From positions 5,459,670 to 5,523,669 of the forward strand of contig NC_049994.1 of assembly GCF_000003815.2 (NCBI RefSeq): a DNA stretch of 64,000 nucleotides, read 5' to 3'. The notes beneath the pieces are model-generated. The model was not told the origin of the DNA, searched no databases, and saw only the letters and a list, made by a program, of their open reading frames with translations. The DNA is from Branchiostoma floridae. Its lineage: Eukaryota; Chordata; Leptocardii; Amphioxiformes; Branchiostomatidae. The position numbers were made by a program, and so were the translations under genes. Below are positions 11,210 to 24,200 of the stretch, piece after piece; position 1 is the stretch's first letter, and each line of letters begins with the position of its first letter.

Positions 11210-11431
11210 ATTATAAGCTCCTTAAAGTGTGGGTACAGGTGCTGTTACTGTACGATAATAGTGTTTTGTACTTTTTTCAAGCTGAAAACTTTTTTTCTTT
11301 ATGTTTTGGATTAGTTGTTACCTTTACCCCAACTATTTTACAATTTTCATTTTTATTTTTATTTCGCCCTCTCGCTCCATATTTTTTATGAAAAAATCCG
11401 TGAACCAAGAAATTAAATTGGTGTGGCCTTA

Positions 11432-14400
11432 TGTAAACTTAATGTGCCCTGGTTTAAAGGCAGCCTTATCGAGTAATAGATATTAAGAAAAGTTTAAGAC
11501 ATAATATTGTCAGTGGCTTAAATGTATTGAGATAATATTAAGAATCCTTAGTGTACATGCATGTGGAACAATTTTTTCAAGAACTTTTTTGAAAGATTGC
11601 ATAGCTTTGTTAAATGTAGAGTATTAAGAATAAGTATATACAAGTTGACGCTACAAATGCACATTGTGATACTAAAACACATGATTGGGTTCCAAGTTAA
11701 TGATTTAGAAAGGTTATTGAAAGTGTACAAGATGACACATTCATTCTGTTATTGGCTTCCAAATGTAATAACATGCAGTAAGTGAACTGTTCTGCCAACA
11801 CCTTGCCCATACGGAAGAGGCAGTATATGTTCAAGATCAGTGAAGAAAGCCTGGATAGCCCAAATCATAGATTAAACTGCTCATGCACAGCAAGATGCAT
11901 TTTGGGTAATATGTCAAAGGTTAGCTGACTGTACTGGTAGAGATCTGATCTTGATTTCTGCTGACGGAATCCAATCGCAATCTCAAACATTACGAGCAGA
12001 ATCTGCAATTCTGACAGAACCGTTCAACTTTGACATGTTTCCCACAATGCATCTCCCTGCACATGTGCAGTTTGATCTTTTAACAAGCTTATTTTCAACC
12101 CTCTCATTTATTGTTCTTGCCCCCTTGCAATGGCAGTCTGTTATCTAACTGCCATGTGTTGTGGTTCAAATGGTTTCTGTGTAGTCCTTGCAATTGAAAT
12201 ATCCCAATGTCTAAACTTGGACATTCCACTGAATGTATTGTAGACTTGTTGTTACATGTGAAGTATATATTAGCCACTTCAGTATTTAATGTAGATAAAA
12301 TATGCCTGATTCCATTTGGAATTTTTTCTCGAATATTTCACCAATGAGATTTTCCTTTGGGGGTAAAGATTAAGTACACTTCTCCAAAAAAGTCTTCTCA
12401 AATTTTATTGTTCAACAATAGAAGATGCAAATTTGGGTCCACTCAGAATTTTGATGTACCCATTTTATAGTTAGTACTGCTGCAGTAAAAGACTTATGTT
12501 TAATAGTCATGCATGTATTTTACTTAGTAGTATGTACTTTCTACTTGTGTACATCAAATCAAAATGTAAAAGACAATTATTGTATGCCGTTAGCATCCTG
12601 CCAAAAAGAGTCAGAATCTGTATTTGTATAATTGTTAGAGGCTATTACATGATATTTTGTTTCCTACATGTCTATGAAAGTTTGCTGCTTTTCAAATCAT
12701 AGACACAATTTTCAGTACATTCCCTACAGTAAAGTAAGTATAGGATGCTTCACTTGCTGCTCATGTCCATAGTCATCCATGACAAGTACATGTAAGGATA
12801 TTGTTAGAATGGAGACTGTTGGAAGCACATTGCAAAATAAAGTTGACTTGTTCTGTCACAGTGTTGGGTCTGTAGCAATGCTCGAAACACAATAATGAAT
12901 ACAATACATAGTAAAGAATAGATGAAAGTTGAATCTCTTCTTCTGGATAAATCAAATTTAATTCAGACGTTTCAAACGACATCCGTCGTTCTTCTTCAGT
13001 GAAATAAAAAAAAAATACATAGTAAAGTCTGGTCTCAATTACCACTAAAGGGAATAAGCAAAAAACAGTCAGCAGATTATTATTGGATTTAGCAGAGTAC
13101 TTTGGACAAATGCTTCTCGACCTTTAACTTTTATACCTATGTGTCAGATATTTTGTGGGAAGGTTCTTTGTTACATGATGCATCATAATACCCCCCAGTG
13201 AGAGTCGTCATGCTTCATTAAAAACTTAAAAATTTCGAAATTAATTTCGAAATTTTAAAAAATTTTGAAATTTTGGAGGAAAATTTCAAAATTTTATGGG
13301 AAAATTTCGAAATTCTCTTGAAAACTTTCGAAATTTTCCTGTACCTACTAGAAAAATTTCGATATTTTCTTGCACCCAATAGCAAAATTTCGAAATTTTC
13401 GATAACTAATAGTTAGTAATACAAGTTAAAATATTTTAGTTAGAGTTGAACAAGGATTTCAAATGAGCTATGCACTTCGTTACTGCATGCTAGACAACTC
13501 TCAAGACAACATAACCTTTATAGCATATGCCATCACAGGATACAACCTATTGAATCATATGAAAGTTATCTTCACTTCATCAACATATCAATTCAGACTT
13601 TGGGTTTATGAGGCGGTAAAACCAGATGTTTGTCATGTCCCTGTAGAAAGACAACAGATATTGTCTAAAGCGACTAGCCGTTTCTATATATTATCAAGCT
13701 ATTTGAGGAAATGTTACCTTGCATACCTATGGCCTTTATGTCCTTTGTTTCCTGTTAGCTATATTGGCTCTTACCTTGCTATCAGTTGCTTTATGTGATG
13801 AACAAATGCATGAATGATCAAAATAAAGCATCAAATAAATAAATTTCAAATGAAGACCTACTCTTTAGGCCACATGCCTATTTTACTATATAGAGCCTGA
13901 GGACGCTATACACCTGCAAACAACAGTTTATGATTCACAATATAAACTGTCACGTAAGAAACTTGGACAATGATAAGTTTAAGTTACCTTTTCAACAATA
14001 CACAACAAAGCTAAGATCGTTAGGTCAATTTTACAATTAAACAAGTATGAGTTGAAAAATGACTGATCTGAAAGTAAGTGGCAACAGCTAAAGGCACCGA
14101 ACACAATGCTGGCCAACGCTTCACTTCAAACGTCAATTTCAAAATTGCAACCCGATGTGTCCAACACGTACGTGAACGTGCATAAATCAAGAACATCATA
14201 CAATCACAACACATTTATGATAACGTATAATGTCTACTCGGGAAAAATTGCAATATCAATACGTCAAGGTGGCTTGTAACTCTTGAAACTGGGTACACAA
14301 AACAGCTGTTGGTGCCATGCAACCTGATTAAAATATTTCAATGGAGAATGCCATCATTCAAAAAGTGTTTTGTGGTTCTAGATCCAATGGTGTCTAAAAT

Positions 14401-17400
14401 GCCAAGACTCTTGCAGGCTTGCATTGGATTTTTTTGCCCACAGCGGAATAATGTCTCTCCAGAGACGAAGGGGATATGTAAGTACTAATACGGCCCCCCG
14501 ACATCAGACATGCACCTCGCTTGTCGAAAAATGTTAATTTAATCGCCTGAGCCAAAAAAAATTTTCGCAAAAAAATACAGTTCTTGCGAAAAAAAATGTC
14601 CGATTTCCCCAGAACCAACTTCATTGCATGCGGGACGGTTCCCCGACATCAACATTCACCTTGCTTGTCGAAAAATGCTAATTTGCTCGCCTGAGCCAAA
14701 AATAGCATTTTTCACAAAAAAAGATGTCCCCAAGTTTCTTTTGGACTTGCGAATAGCTGCAATGACTTTCAAAATAATATCAAGATAAATCTGAACTGCG
14801 CTTCTAGAGATAGAAAAACATATGGACATTTTCGCGCTTGATTGTGAAATATCAATTATACTTTTTGTTTATAGGTGTGTCTGAAAAAAAAACAAGAATT
14901 TCATATGACTGAGCTATGAACTTTTTTATGTTTGAAAAATTGCACTTACCATAACTGCACCTGCTACACCTACGCTACTAATGCAGACCATCATAACTAC
15001 TAACAGAAATTCAGTTGCAGTTGCAGCAATTTATCTACAAAGGTTCTTTAGTCTGTCACATGCATGTGAGGAACTCGAAAAATGCCAAGCCTGCCTATTA
15101 TCAACAATTCACAACAAAGGTAAGTTACCTGTACGTGATGTTCCGTAGGTCAATGAATAAATTAAAAATGAGACAAAAATGACTGATTGCTTCCTTGATT
15201 ATTTAAAACAAAGAGGCAAATAGAGTCGAAGACTCCAAAGTGACAAATACAGTTGAAGACTCCAGTCAAATGCAAATGTACAAGACATGCCGTTTCAAAA
15301 TCTAGCCACCCGCCTTTTTCAACACGTTGTTTGTCAGAAACGCATTATCACAGTAAGCTGTATGTGAAGTAAGCACGCTACGAAAGGACAAACGAAGTTG
15401 AAACTTGAATATCCCATGCGGTTATTTCAGGAAAACAAAGCAATGTCTGAACACCAGTGTTGCTAGGGGCTAGCTGAATCTTGGAACTTGACAAAATAAC
15501 ACCTACTGTGCATGCCGTGCGGTGTACATCCTGACGAAAGACCCCATAGGAGATACCAATTTCTGTCACATTGCTTGCTTGTTAAAATTTACAAAGCACA
15601 AAAAATTTCGAAATTTTCTTGAAAAGAACTAAGCAATGAAGTCTCCAATTTCCTTAGGGCTTTCCAAATAACGTTTAAAGTGGTTGCTGATCATGAGACC
15701 AAGTGGTTGGTTCACATGCCCGTATCCAGGATTTTGTTGGGGGGGGGGGGGGTCTTTTTATTATCTGAGGGACCAGCAAGGCGCGAGTTCCTAGAGGGTG
15801 CAAGATTTAAAATTAAACCTTCTGAAATGGCATTTCCTGCACTTTTGAGTGGATTTCAAAGGAAAATATACCTTAGTTTCCGTTTGACATTATCTTATTG
15901 GACCAAAATCAAAAATTAAGTTCGGATAAGTTGGTTAGGCGTATGATTCAGGTACATGATTAACTGGAATTATTTGCCATTGGTTTCAATAACTCCATTT
16001 CATGGTATCACAGAAATGCTAAACTAAAAATGGTTGCTTAGTGAACTAGGTGTCAATTTGGTTGCTGACATGTGTGTAAATGACACCATGGCAGGGGATT
16101 GCAAAAAAAAGGGGTTACAGGCAGGGATAAACAAGTCCATTAGCCCGATTGTCCAGGACAAGTAAAAGTGCTGTTAGGGCAAGCAGAAGTGCTTCCCCAC
16201 TTGCACGACGGGCAAGTAAGATTTTCCAGATGTGACCCGTTCAAATTACCACTGAGTGTGACAGCACATGGGGCTAAATGCCTGCCTATATTGACCATGT
16301 CATTTTTAAGCCAGTAGAGACATTGATTGTGTTGTTGCTGTCCTCGTTAAACGTCTATTACTTCACTAGACGTGATCTTAACAAAAATGAAAATTTATGA
16401 AAGTGAAAACACATAGAAAAATGTACTTTAAATTTCGGGCAAGTGAAATTTTGGTTCGGGCAAGTAAATTTTTGATGTACTTGCCCGATAGGACAAGAAT
16501 TTTTGAAAACTTGTCTAACCCTGCAGGTAGGGTACGACGATTGGCTAGCATGGGTTCTCAACTAATAAGTATGTAAACTTGGACAGGATGTTGGAACATG
16601 GCTTGTGACTGCAGGTGGTTGCTTGGCCAGGTTTCACTGTTACAGTATGACATGTTTGACTGCCCAATTTAGTGATGGAAATACAAATGTACATGTACTA
16701 GTCAAATATCTCTACTTTGGCATATTAATTATAACAACAGTAAAGAAGGACACAAAAACATCTGTACTCATTCATATTTTACTTGGCACTCTTAACCAAG
16801 AAAGGAAAATTATATGAAGTTTAAAATTCCCACATTTCTGTAATAACTAAACAGCATGTTGACCCCATATTGCCTGTCACATGTTTTCTGTTTGTTGTCA
16901 TTTTTGTCAAAAAGCAATCATTGACTTATTGCATCTGCACAAGAATTCATTGTATAATCATTCTATTATATCTGTACAAGGGAGATAATTTGCCATGGTA
17001 ATATACTCCTGTGCAACAATTCATTATCTGTAAACACCCTATACCCTAAAGTTCTCACTCACTCAGTCACTCATTCTTGCCACATATCAGTCTTTGCATC
17101 ATTGTCCTCCAACTTCTCCTAAAGCTAAAGCTACAAATTTCAAATACTTACATGCATCTTTTTTCAGAAATACCAAGAAAAGACCACGTCTTGGCGCTAT
17201 CACTTGTTATAGTGGTGTATGTACATTCTTAACTCATTAACTGTCGCAGTGAATACATGTATTGTTGTATAAACTGGGCAGTATCTATAATGACAATGAT
17301 AAACCTAATACTACAAACAATTCAGACAGCAATACCTACATCATGCAGGTCTATGAAACCTACATTTTTTGTACTCTCAATGTAGGCAAAAAAATGCATT

Positions 17401-18227
17401 TATTTCAGTTGTATATAAATGGCAAGGCTTTTTGGTCCCTATATACAGTACTGGATGTTTCTAAAAGATTATCAGGAAGAGAAAAGGCAATGTTGCCTAC
17501 CTATTCAATAATTTATTAAGGATGCATGCACTTAAAAGCAAAAAGTAGAGGCCATGGTATGAGTCAATATTGTATGGTTGTTCCAAGGCAAATTTTGCTA
17601 TATTACAATGTCTTTTAGTGATAGCCATTGCTGGTGAAGCTTTTTATCTTTTAAACCATCTAAACCTAAATTACAAAATCTTTAACAAAATAGTATTCCT
17701 TTATTGCATAATTGCATTTTGCTTGCATTACCGGTATCCCTTGACTCGAATCCTGAAAATACATTCTTCTCTTTAGCACAATTCACACTGAGAATATTCT
17801 TTGGAACATCACAAAGTATATCATTTCTGTGCAACAGTTTTGACAATGACTAAAAACACTAACTACATGCATGTACTATACTTTAATTTCACTGTCAAGA
17901 TTTCAAGCACACATTTTCCGTTCAACATCATATGGTTATTCAATATCAAGCTTATAGCACAATACTTACATTGTGCTTGTTAAATATTTGCAAGCATTTT
18001 ATACAAACTTAGGGTAAAACCGTTTCTTGGCATAAAATACTACGTTCTAGATATTTACTATCTACTTCTAATTACACATAAGATATACTACTTTTAACAG
18101 TCTGATTAGACCATATCATTGGTCTCCTCATCATGGTTGCTGAATGGCTGTCGCTAAGCAACACCCTGCTGGCATGCCTGATTGACAACTTGTGAAGGTC
18201 AATGATTGGCTGTTGCCATTGAAACAA
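11432..18227. other. Intergenic region between convergent LZTFL1 and FYCO1
   Basis: No credible gene is seen. ORFs here are short and unlike known families. Contents: AT-rich unique DNA; AAATTTCGAAATTTT palindrome-like repeats at 13210-13420 and near 15600; two degenerate copies of a CCGACATCA...CTTGTCGAAAAATG...CGCCTGAGCCAAAAA block (about 14500-14610 and 14641-14740); a run of 14 G near 15739; the MITE at 16122-16526. FYCO1 3' UTR occupies the right end, with AATAAA on the minus strand at 17700-17705 and 17512-17517 as candidate poly(A) signals. Confidence 0.6.
16122..16526. mobile_element. CAGGG MITE with ACAAGT/ACTTGT arms
   Basis: CAGGGATAAACAAGTCCATT on the left is mirrored by AACTTGTCTAACCCTG on the right. 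The GGGCAAGTAA word recurs in both orientations. A related partial copy lies at 55590-55925 (GGACAAGTCCACTAGTCTGA). Target duplication is not clear. Confidence 0.55.
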
Positions 18228-21200
18228 TTAGCTGCTGGCCTCTGTCACTGGTCTCTTCACTTGCAGCTTGTATGTTAGCTTCTTGGATGTGAACCTGGAA
18301 GTATTAACAAAGAAAAATATTGAAGTAAATTCAAGTATGTCTATTACTATTCTCAGGTTAGCATTACAACAGTTCAAAGTGTCTGAGTTGATAACTGCAC
18401 AGTCAAACCTATACAAGTGACCACCGCAGGGCTCTAGCCAGCTCGAAGTTTTTTTTCCGTCAGCCAATTCCCATTGTCGCGAAAACCGCGAAAACACTAT
18501 TCCAGGAGTTAGAGAGACCGAACTGAGATCTTGAAAAACTGGTTTTTAATGAGATTATCGTATGCGAAAGGGCACCGACACACATTATCAACAATCATAA
18601 CAATAGCAAAACAAACAGTGTGTGGCTTTTACGGCCGTGGACAGCGTCCCCAAGCTGCCTGTAACTTCAACCAAGGATTTTTGTCTGTCAAAGTTGACGG
18701 ATTGGTTTTAAAATTTTTCCGTCAGACGCAGCAAATTTCCGTCAATTGACAGAAAAACGGACGCTGGCTAGAGCCCTGGACCACTGGTACATAAGGACCA
18801 CCTGTACATAAGGACTACCTTGCCAATGTGACCTCTTCTTGGTGCATGGTCCCTTAGATAATTTCCCCCAATGATGCAAGCATTAGGAATTCTATGCATA
18901 GTGAAAATCTGTCCATATATAGAGAAAAGATATTCTCAGTGCCCTGAGTGGTCTTTTTTCAGCAGGTTTTACAGTACTTTATTGACATTACTCTATTAGT
19001 CTTATTTTGTAATGGCATATTAAACAAGCTCAAAGTGGAAGTGACTGCCAATATTCTAAAGGTTTGAGGTCTTTTTGCATTGGAGGTAGGAATAAGCTTA
19101 CATTTATTCAAACTGATGGATGACTGTAGGGCTGGGTACCGGTACAGAAAATTCAGGTCCAGGTCCAGTTCAGGTCCAAAGGATTAGGTCCAGGTCCTGA
19201 CCTGAACCTGGACCTGATTCAGTATGACTCATATCAATGGTCCATTTCACTACAAAGAAATCTGTTCAGCAGAGTATTGGACTTACACTGGTGTTTCAAA
19301 ATCCTACAACGCTAACTGCACCTGTACGATTGACTGTAAAACATGGTAGGAATTACTATAAACTCTACTCTTCTTCACTCTAACTTGTTATTTTCTTCTA
19401 CCAGCAAGCACCAAAATGTGTGAATAACTGATAAAATAATCTGTTGATTTACCAATCGGTCCAACATCCGGTCCACCTAATTTTTTCAGGTCCGGCTTTT
19501 CTGGACCGGTCCAATACGTTTTGTACCGGTGCCCTAGATGACTGTTAACATACCTGGAGTAGGAGTTGTCAAACATCAGAGTGTAGACCCCGGCTCTCTT
19601 GGCGATGAGCTCCCCCTGTACAGCCTGCCTGTGGGAGTTACACTTACACATGGGGATCAGCACCTGGCTGTCTTCATGGGCCTCACTCTCCTTGTAGGTC
19701 ACACTGAAGCCTATGTTCTGGGGAGGAAATGGAAGAATTCATGCGCAAAAGGTACTTCAAATCACCCGGATGGAGGCCTGGCGAGCCTCTGTCCCGTATC
19801 AGCCAAATGGTCATTAACATCATTCACCCGGACGGGTGTGTCACCCCGTAAGGGGCGGCATAACCCGTCGTGTGTAAACATGTGCGAACATGTACAGGGT
19901 TAGCCCTTAGCAATAGCCTACGGCTAGTTGGGCAGCCCTGGCTTTTTGTAAACAGCTGAATAAAAAGGTACAAGTACTCCCCTTGCCTTTTATACTCTCC
20001 AAGCAGAGGTTAGGCTTCGGCTGTTTTTTTACGCTGTTGTTTCTTTGCGCTTTTATTGGGCTTTCTATTTTGTACTGTTTTCCGATAGAAACCCTTCAAA
20101 AAATGTCAAAAAACAGCCGAAGCCTAACCTCTGCTTGGAGAGTATTTAAAAAACAACGCATTTTACCTCTCCAATCAAAGTTAGGTACTAGCCATTTTTA
20201 CCTGGTCCAGTTCTGTTAAGTTGTTTCTTAGAAAAATAATCAAAATAGCTTTTCTTCCACTGGCCATGAAAGAAAAGACAAGAGTATTGTGAAATCTACT
20301 TTTTTTCCACACATGAAATCCTATCCTAAGGACTGCAATCCTTTTCTAGTAGCAAGCATGTTCTATAAATGACCTCCTTCCCTCAATACCAACCATGGTA
20401 AAATCCAAATTTGATATCAGCCCTACAGCTTAGACTATGACTAAACAGACCTATATGATAATGGCAGTCTCTGCCACATAGCAAGTGTGTTAGGCGAGTG
20501 GCAACAGCCAAAATTTAAACTACTTCTACATCTGGGTCCAGACGCAAGACTGTTAATCACATGGATATAACAGGCGACACTATAATTCCGGACAGACATG
20601 CTAAATCCGGACAACCTCTCACTTTTCCAGCTTAGCTTGCTCAGGACAGTTGACATTCCTTATCATGACATAGAAGATGACAACAGTTACGTAGGTAACA
20701 GTGATNNNNNNNNNNNNNNNNNNNNNNNNNNNNNNNNNNNNNNNNNNNNNNNNNNNNNNNNNNNNNNNNNNNNNNNNNNNNNNNNNNNNNNNNNNNNNNN
20801 NNNNNCTTCTATGTCATGATAAGGAATGTCAATTGTCCTGAACAAACTAAAGTGAAAAGTGAGAGGTTGTCCAGAATTAGCATGTCTGTCCGGAATTATA
20901 GTGTCGCCTGTTATATACACGTTACACATTCAAGGACATGCAAACTTTAAATCTCTGATAGTATGGACAAGCTTTATGGATTTGCTGACAGTCTGTGGTT
21001 ACTGTTTTTTCTAACTTCATATCAAAGCAGCATATTTTTTGTGTAAAAACCTACTGAAGTTTCCTGTTTAATAAATATTGATGTATAGTTGTACTGTACC
21101 TTTGGCTCAGTCTGAAACTCCCAGCACAGAACAATGCCTGGTGCCTCCACTAGTATGGGCAGAGCGAAGCTCCTCCCTGCCTTGACTGACATTTCACAGC

Positions 21201-21256
21201 TCCCATCTGTCCTACCCTGGATCTCCTCTACTGACATGGTCAAACTGGTGGTCAGG
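18228..21256 (-). CDS. FYCO1: FYCO1 GOLD-domain exons 21-23
   Basis: Exon 21 encodes [16 protein letters not shown] then [10 protein letters not shown]. Exon 22 encodes [31 protein letters not shown] and [14 protein letters not shown]. Exon 23 encodes [15 protein letters not shown] and the stop. The paired W-x-F and CNSH...GVYxLxFDNxxSR motifs are diagnostic of the C-terminal GOLD beta-sandwich. The small exon 22794-22753 leads in. A hAT MITE lies 9 bp beyond exon 22. Confidence 0.94.
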
Positions 21257-24200
21257 CTGCACACAATAAAGCAGACATCAAGTCATAAGTACAGTCTAAC
21301 ACTACGTGCCTGATAAGTTTTTCGTCAAATCTTCCTGGTTTTCTAAGATAAACTTTCAGCTTTCATCATCATCATCATTAAACATCCTCTATGAGGTGCA
21401 GCCAGTAAAGTTTGACTTCCAGAACAGTCTGTCCGAGGTGGTCAAATACAGGCTCAAAACCTCCCATGTGTAGCCGAATTGGACCTTGTTCCACGATATT
21501 CCATCTGACATGATTCGAACCGAACCCGTGTTCTATTTGGGGTCATCTGAGGTCGTTGTCGGTTAACACTGCTGTCTGGCCTTTTTTCCCAAACTACCTT
21601 GAATTAGCCAAAAAATATAGTTTTTCACCAATATAAACATTTTCTGGACAGTACATCCATGCTATCACTTTGTTTGGGACCTGTAATATTAAGCGAAGCT
21701 ACTGAGGTTTGTTTTGGTGACCTTGAATATCATAAGTGTTGTTTACACCAGTATCAATTACACCTTCCCGCTATCCGTGCAGCATGACATGCGTGCAAAC
21801 ATCGCTTAGGATCGCGACCAAGAAGAGTCCAAATTAACTCATTGACAGCTCAAAATGACCGCAATGGTTTTCTCGAGATTTTTGTTTTTGGGATTTTTAG
21901 AAAATGGCTTCGATTTTGAATTATTGATAATTAAGTGCAAAAAATGCAATTTTTGTCATATTTTCGACTGTAACTTTGCTTGAAATCAAAAATTTAAAAA
22001 AATCCCCCAAACAGAAAGTTTTATTTTCCTCATAGATGACGAAAAATATAAAAATCGAGAACTTTCGCTGACACATGCGGCCTATCTTATCAAGAGTTTG
22101 GTCAAATTAAAGGCCTTTCTGAAAACAGAAAATGATCATCTTTTTGAGCAACATCGAAACAGAACAGCCATTCAAATTCAAACGACAAGATTCAATGTAT
22201 GTAAAATTACTACTTTAATCTTATTTTGAAAACATTTTCCTTGTCAAAACATTTTGTTTACTTTCAAATATATTACGGGTAGCCCAAAGTAGGCCTCCAG
22301 TAACCCGATATTCTGTCAAACACGCATAGCAACGGGAAAGAATACCCTAGCAACCGACTGCCGTGGTCTTCCATCGCTGTGAGAAGTTCCAGAACCTCTA
22401 GACCAGTGTCTGACTCAATAAGTTTTTTCAAGCTTTAGCAATGATCAAAGGTGGCAGAAATCCTGCAGCATTCCCAGTCTCTGCTTGTATCTCACTGGAC
22501 TCAGCTAAATTGCAAAAGGCATTGAATTTTGCAGTGGCACAAACTAGTGCAAATTTTTTAAGAATAAAAAAAATCAGAACTGGCCAAAATGGCACAATCC
22601 TGCAAATCTCTTTGAAACTGACACTGTGGCATTATGTTTGTAAAGGTCAAGTGATCTTTGCATTGCAATGCATTATTGTCAAGGGAAACTTTCAAATTTG
22701 ATATAATAGTACATGTATTATATTTGTTAATTATCCAGTAATTAGAAGATACCTGACCATTGCCCTGATGTAGATGGCATAACTCTTAATCTCCCTTGCA
22801 AAGAAATTTAGTAGATAAGCTACAGAACAGAAAGGATCATAAAAAAATTTGGACAAGTTTCTATAATTTTCTTTGTGGTTTGAACCTAACATCTATCCTT
22901 AGATTAGAGAAGAAGCCTTTATTACCTGGACTCACTGCTGCCCAGGTAGGACTGCCCTGCATCAGACCCTGCAGAGGCTGCAATCTCTTCCTCACTCACA
23001 AAGTCAAAGTTAGCATCTCGCTCATCATGGTCCACAGTATCCTCATCTGAAGGGAGTGCAAACAGAAACAGAGTTGACGTTATTGGTCTTGCAGTGGAAG
23101 AGTCGATTTGACAAAAGTACATATAGAGGAAGGTTAAATTTACCTGGCTGTTGTGAAAAAAAAGAAGATTTGGGATCCCAAAATTTTACTACCCATTAAA
23201 GGTACACATTGTAGAACTCTGGCACCAAAACCTTATTAATAAGTATTCTGAACTTAAGAATCATAACATAATTTTTGCAACTCATTTTAAATAAATTCTA
23301 GTCATTTTCCCCATTTTCAGCCTTGGTAGACATTGCAACAGCATTAGCTGCATCAAGTCTTCTTCTTTTTGGTAGCCTACCAAAAACTCCGCAGTTGGAT
23401 TAACTGGCTGGCAACTCAAGTAGCTGTAATCATGAACATATTTCAGGACATTCTCACTACACAACATAGTCACATTTATATATTCTGAATATTGCTGTAC
23501 AGTATAATATGATGTAGCAAAATAACTTTGAATGTTTTGATCAGTAAGACTCTACTACAACTGTACATTAAGATAAAGCCCATGCACTTACCATCACTGA
23601 GGACCCTGTTGTTGTCCTCAGTATTGCCAGTGTCTCCACCAGCCATGTCTGTGGACCTGCTGTCAAGCTGGCTGTGAAGATGGAAACACTCCTCACAGCA
23701 GCGCGACTTCTTACTGCAACACACAACCAACCATGGTCGATTCAGATTTGTAAACAGACAGATTTGGAAAACTTTAATAAAGCCGAAGCAAGTAAATTTT
23801 GTATATGACATCACTGCGTGCATTGATTTTTGTATGATTTTGGGGGAACAAATTCAAACAAGAAATTTTGCTCCCTAAAATGTCTAAAATATCTAAAATT
23901 GGAAAATATGTTGTATAGTAGACTTGAGTGCACTTGCAGAAGTGACACTAGCTTAATAGTTGTAGAAGCAACATTATTGTAGTAGCCTTGAGTGTAGTTG
24001 GCAACTTAGTGAGTGATGATATACTACACTATACAACATACATTGTAAGTATAACTCTGTACACTTCTTGAATATAAGGAATAAAATTAATCTATGTGAT
24101 GTCATGTTTTGTCGCTTCAATTGTTGTTACAACATTTATGGCTCTCTATAATAAAAATCTAGCCATCTTGTTTTGTTTTTTTCCAGTCCTGTTTTTTTTC

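Larger units (their letters stand above)
7647..11428. mobile_element. 3.8-kb composite TIR element with PHD ORF and CR1-like RT
   Basis: TTA (7644-7646) then GGCCACACCAATTTAATTTC is mirrored by GAAATTAAATTGGTGTGGCC then TTA (11429-11431). The inverted similarity runs about 90 bp, including GAGCGAG and AT-rich TTTTTATTTTTATTT tracts. The TTA duplication and GGCC... ends resemble PIF/Harbinger-type elements. Inside are a complete PHD-finger ORF on the minus strand and a CR1-type RT ORF on the plus strand, diverging from a GC-rich spacer (8532-9033). Leading explanation: a CR1-like LINE with a twin-priming 5' inversion inserted into a TIR element. It lies just past the LZTFL1 stop. Confidence 0.75.

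Noticed and set aside
13210-13420. AAATTTCGAAATTTT cluster as a regulatory array or CRISPR-like repeat
   Set aside because: Irregular spacing, low complexity, no distinct spacers. Eukaryotic context.
13463-13798. 111-aa ORF in the intergenic region
   Set aside because: No similarity or motif that I recognise and no splice context. Chance length in AT-rich DNA or an old element.
22753-22794. Dropping the 42-nt FYCO1 exon as spurious
   Set aside because: Kept: the phase (1+39+2) is needed to join exons 19 and 21 in frame, although similarity to human is weak here.
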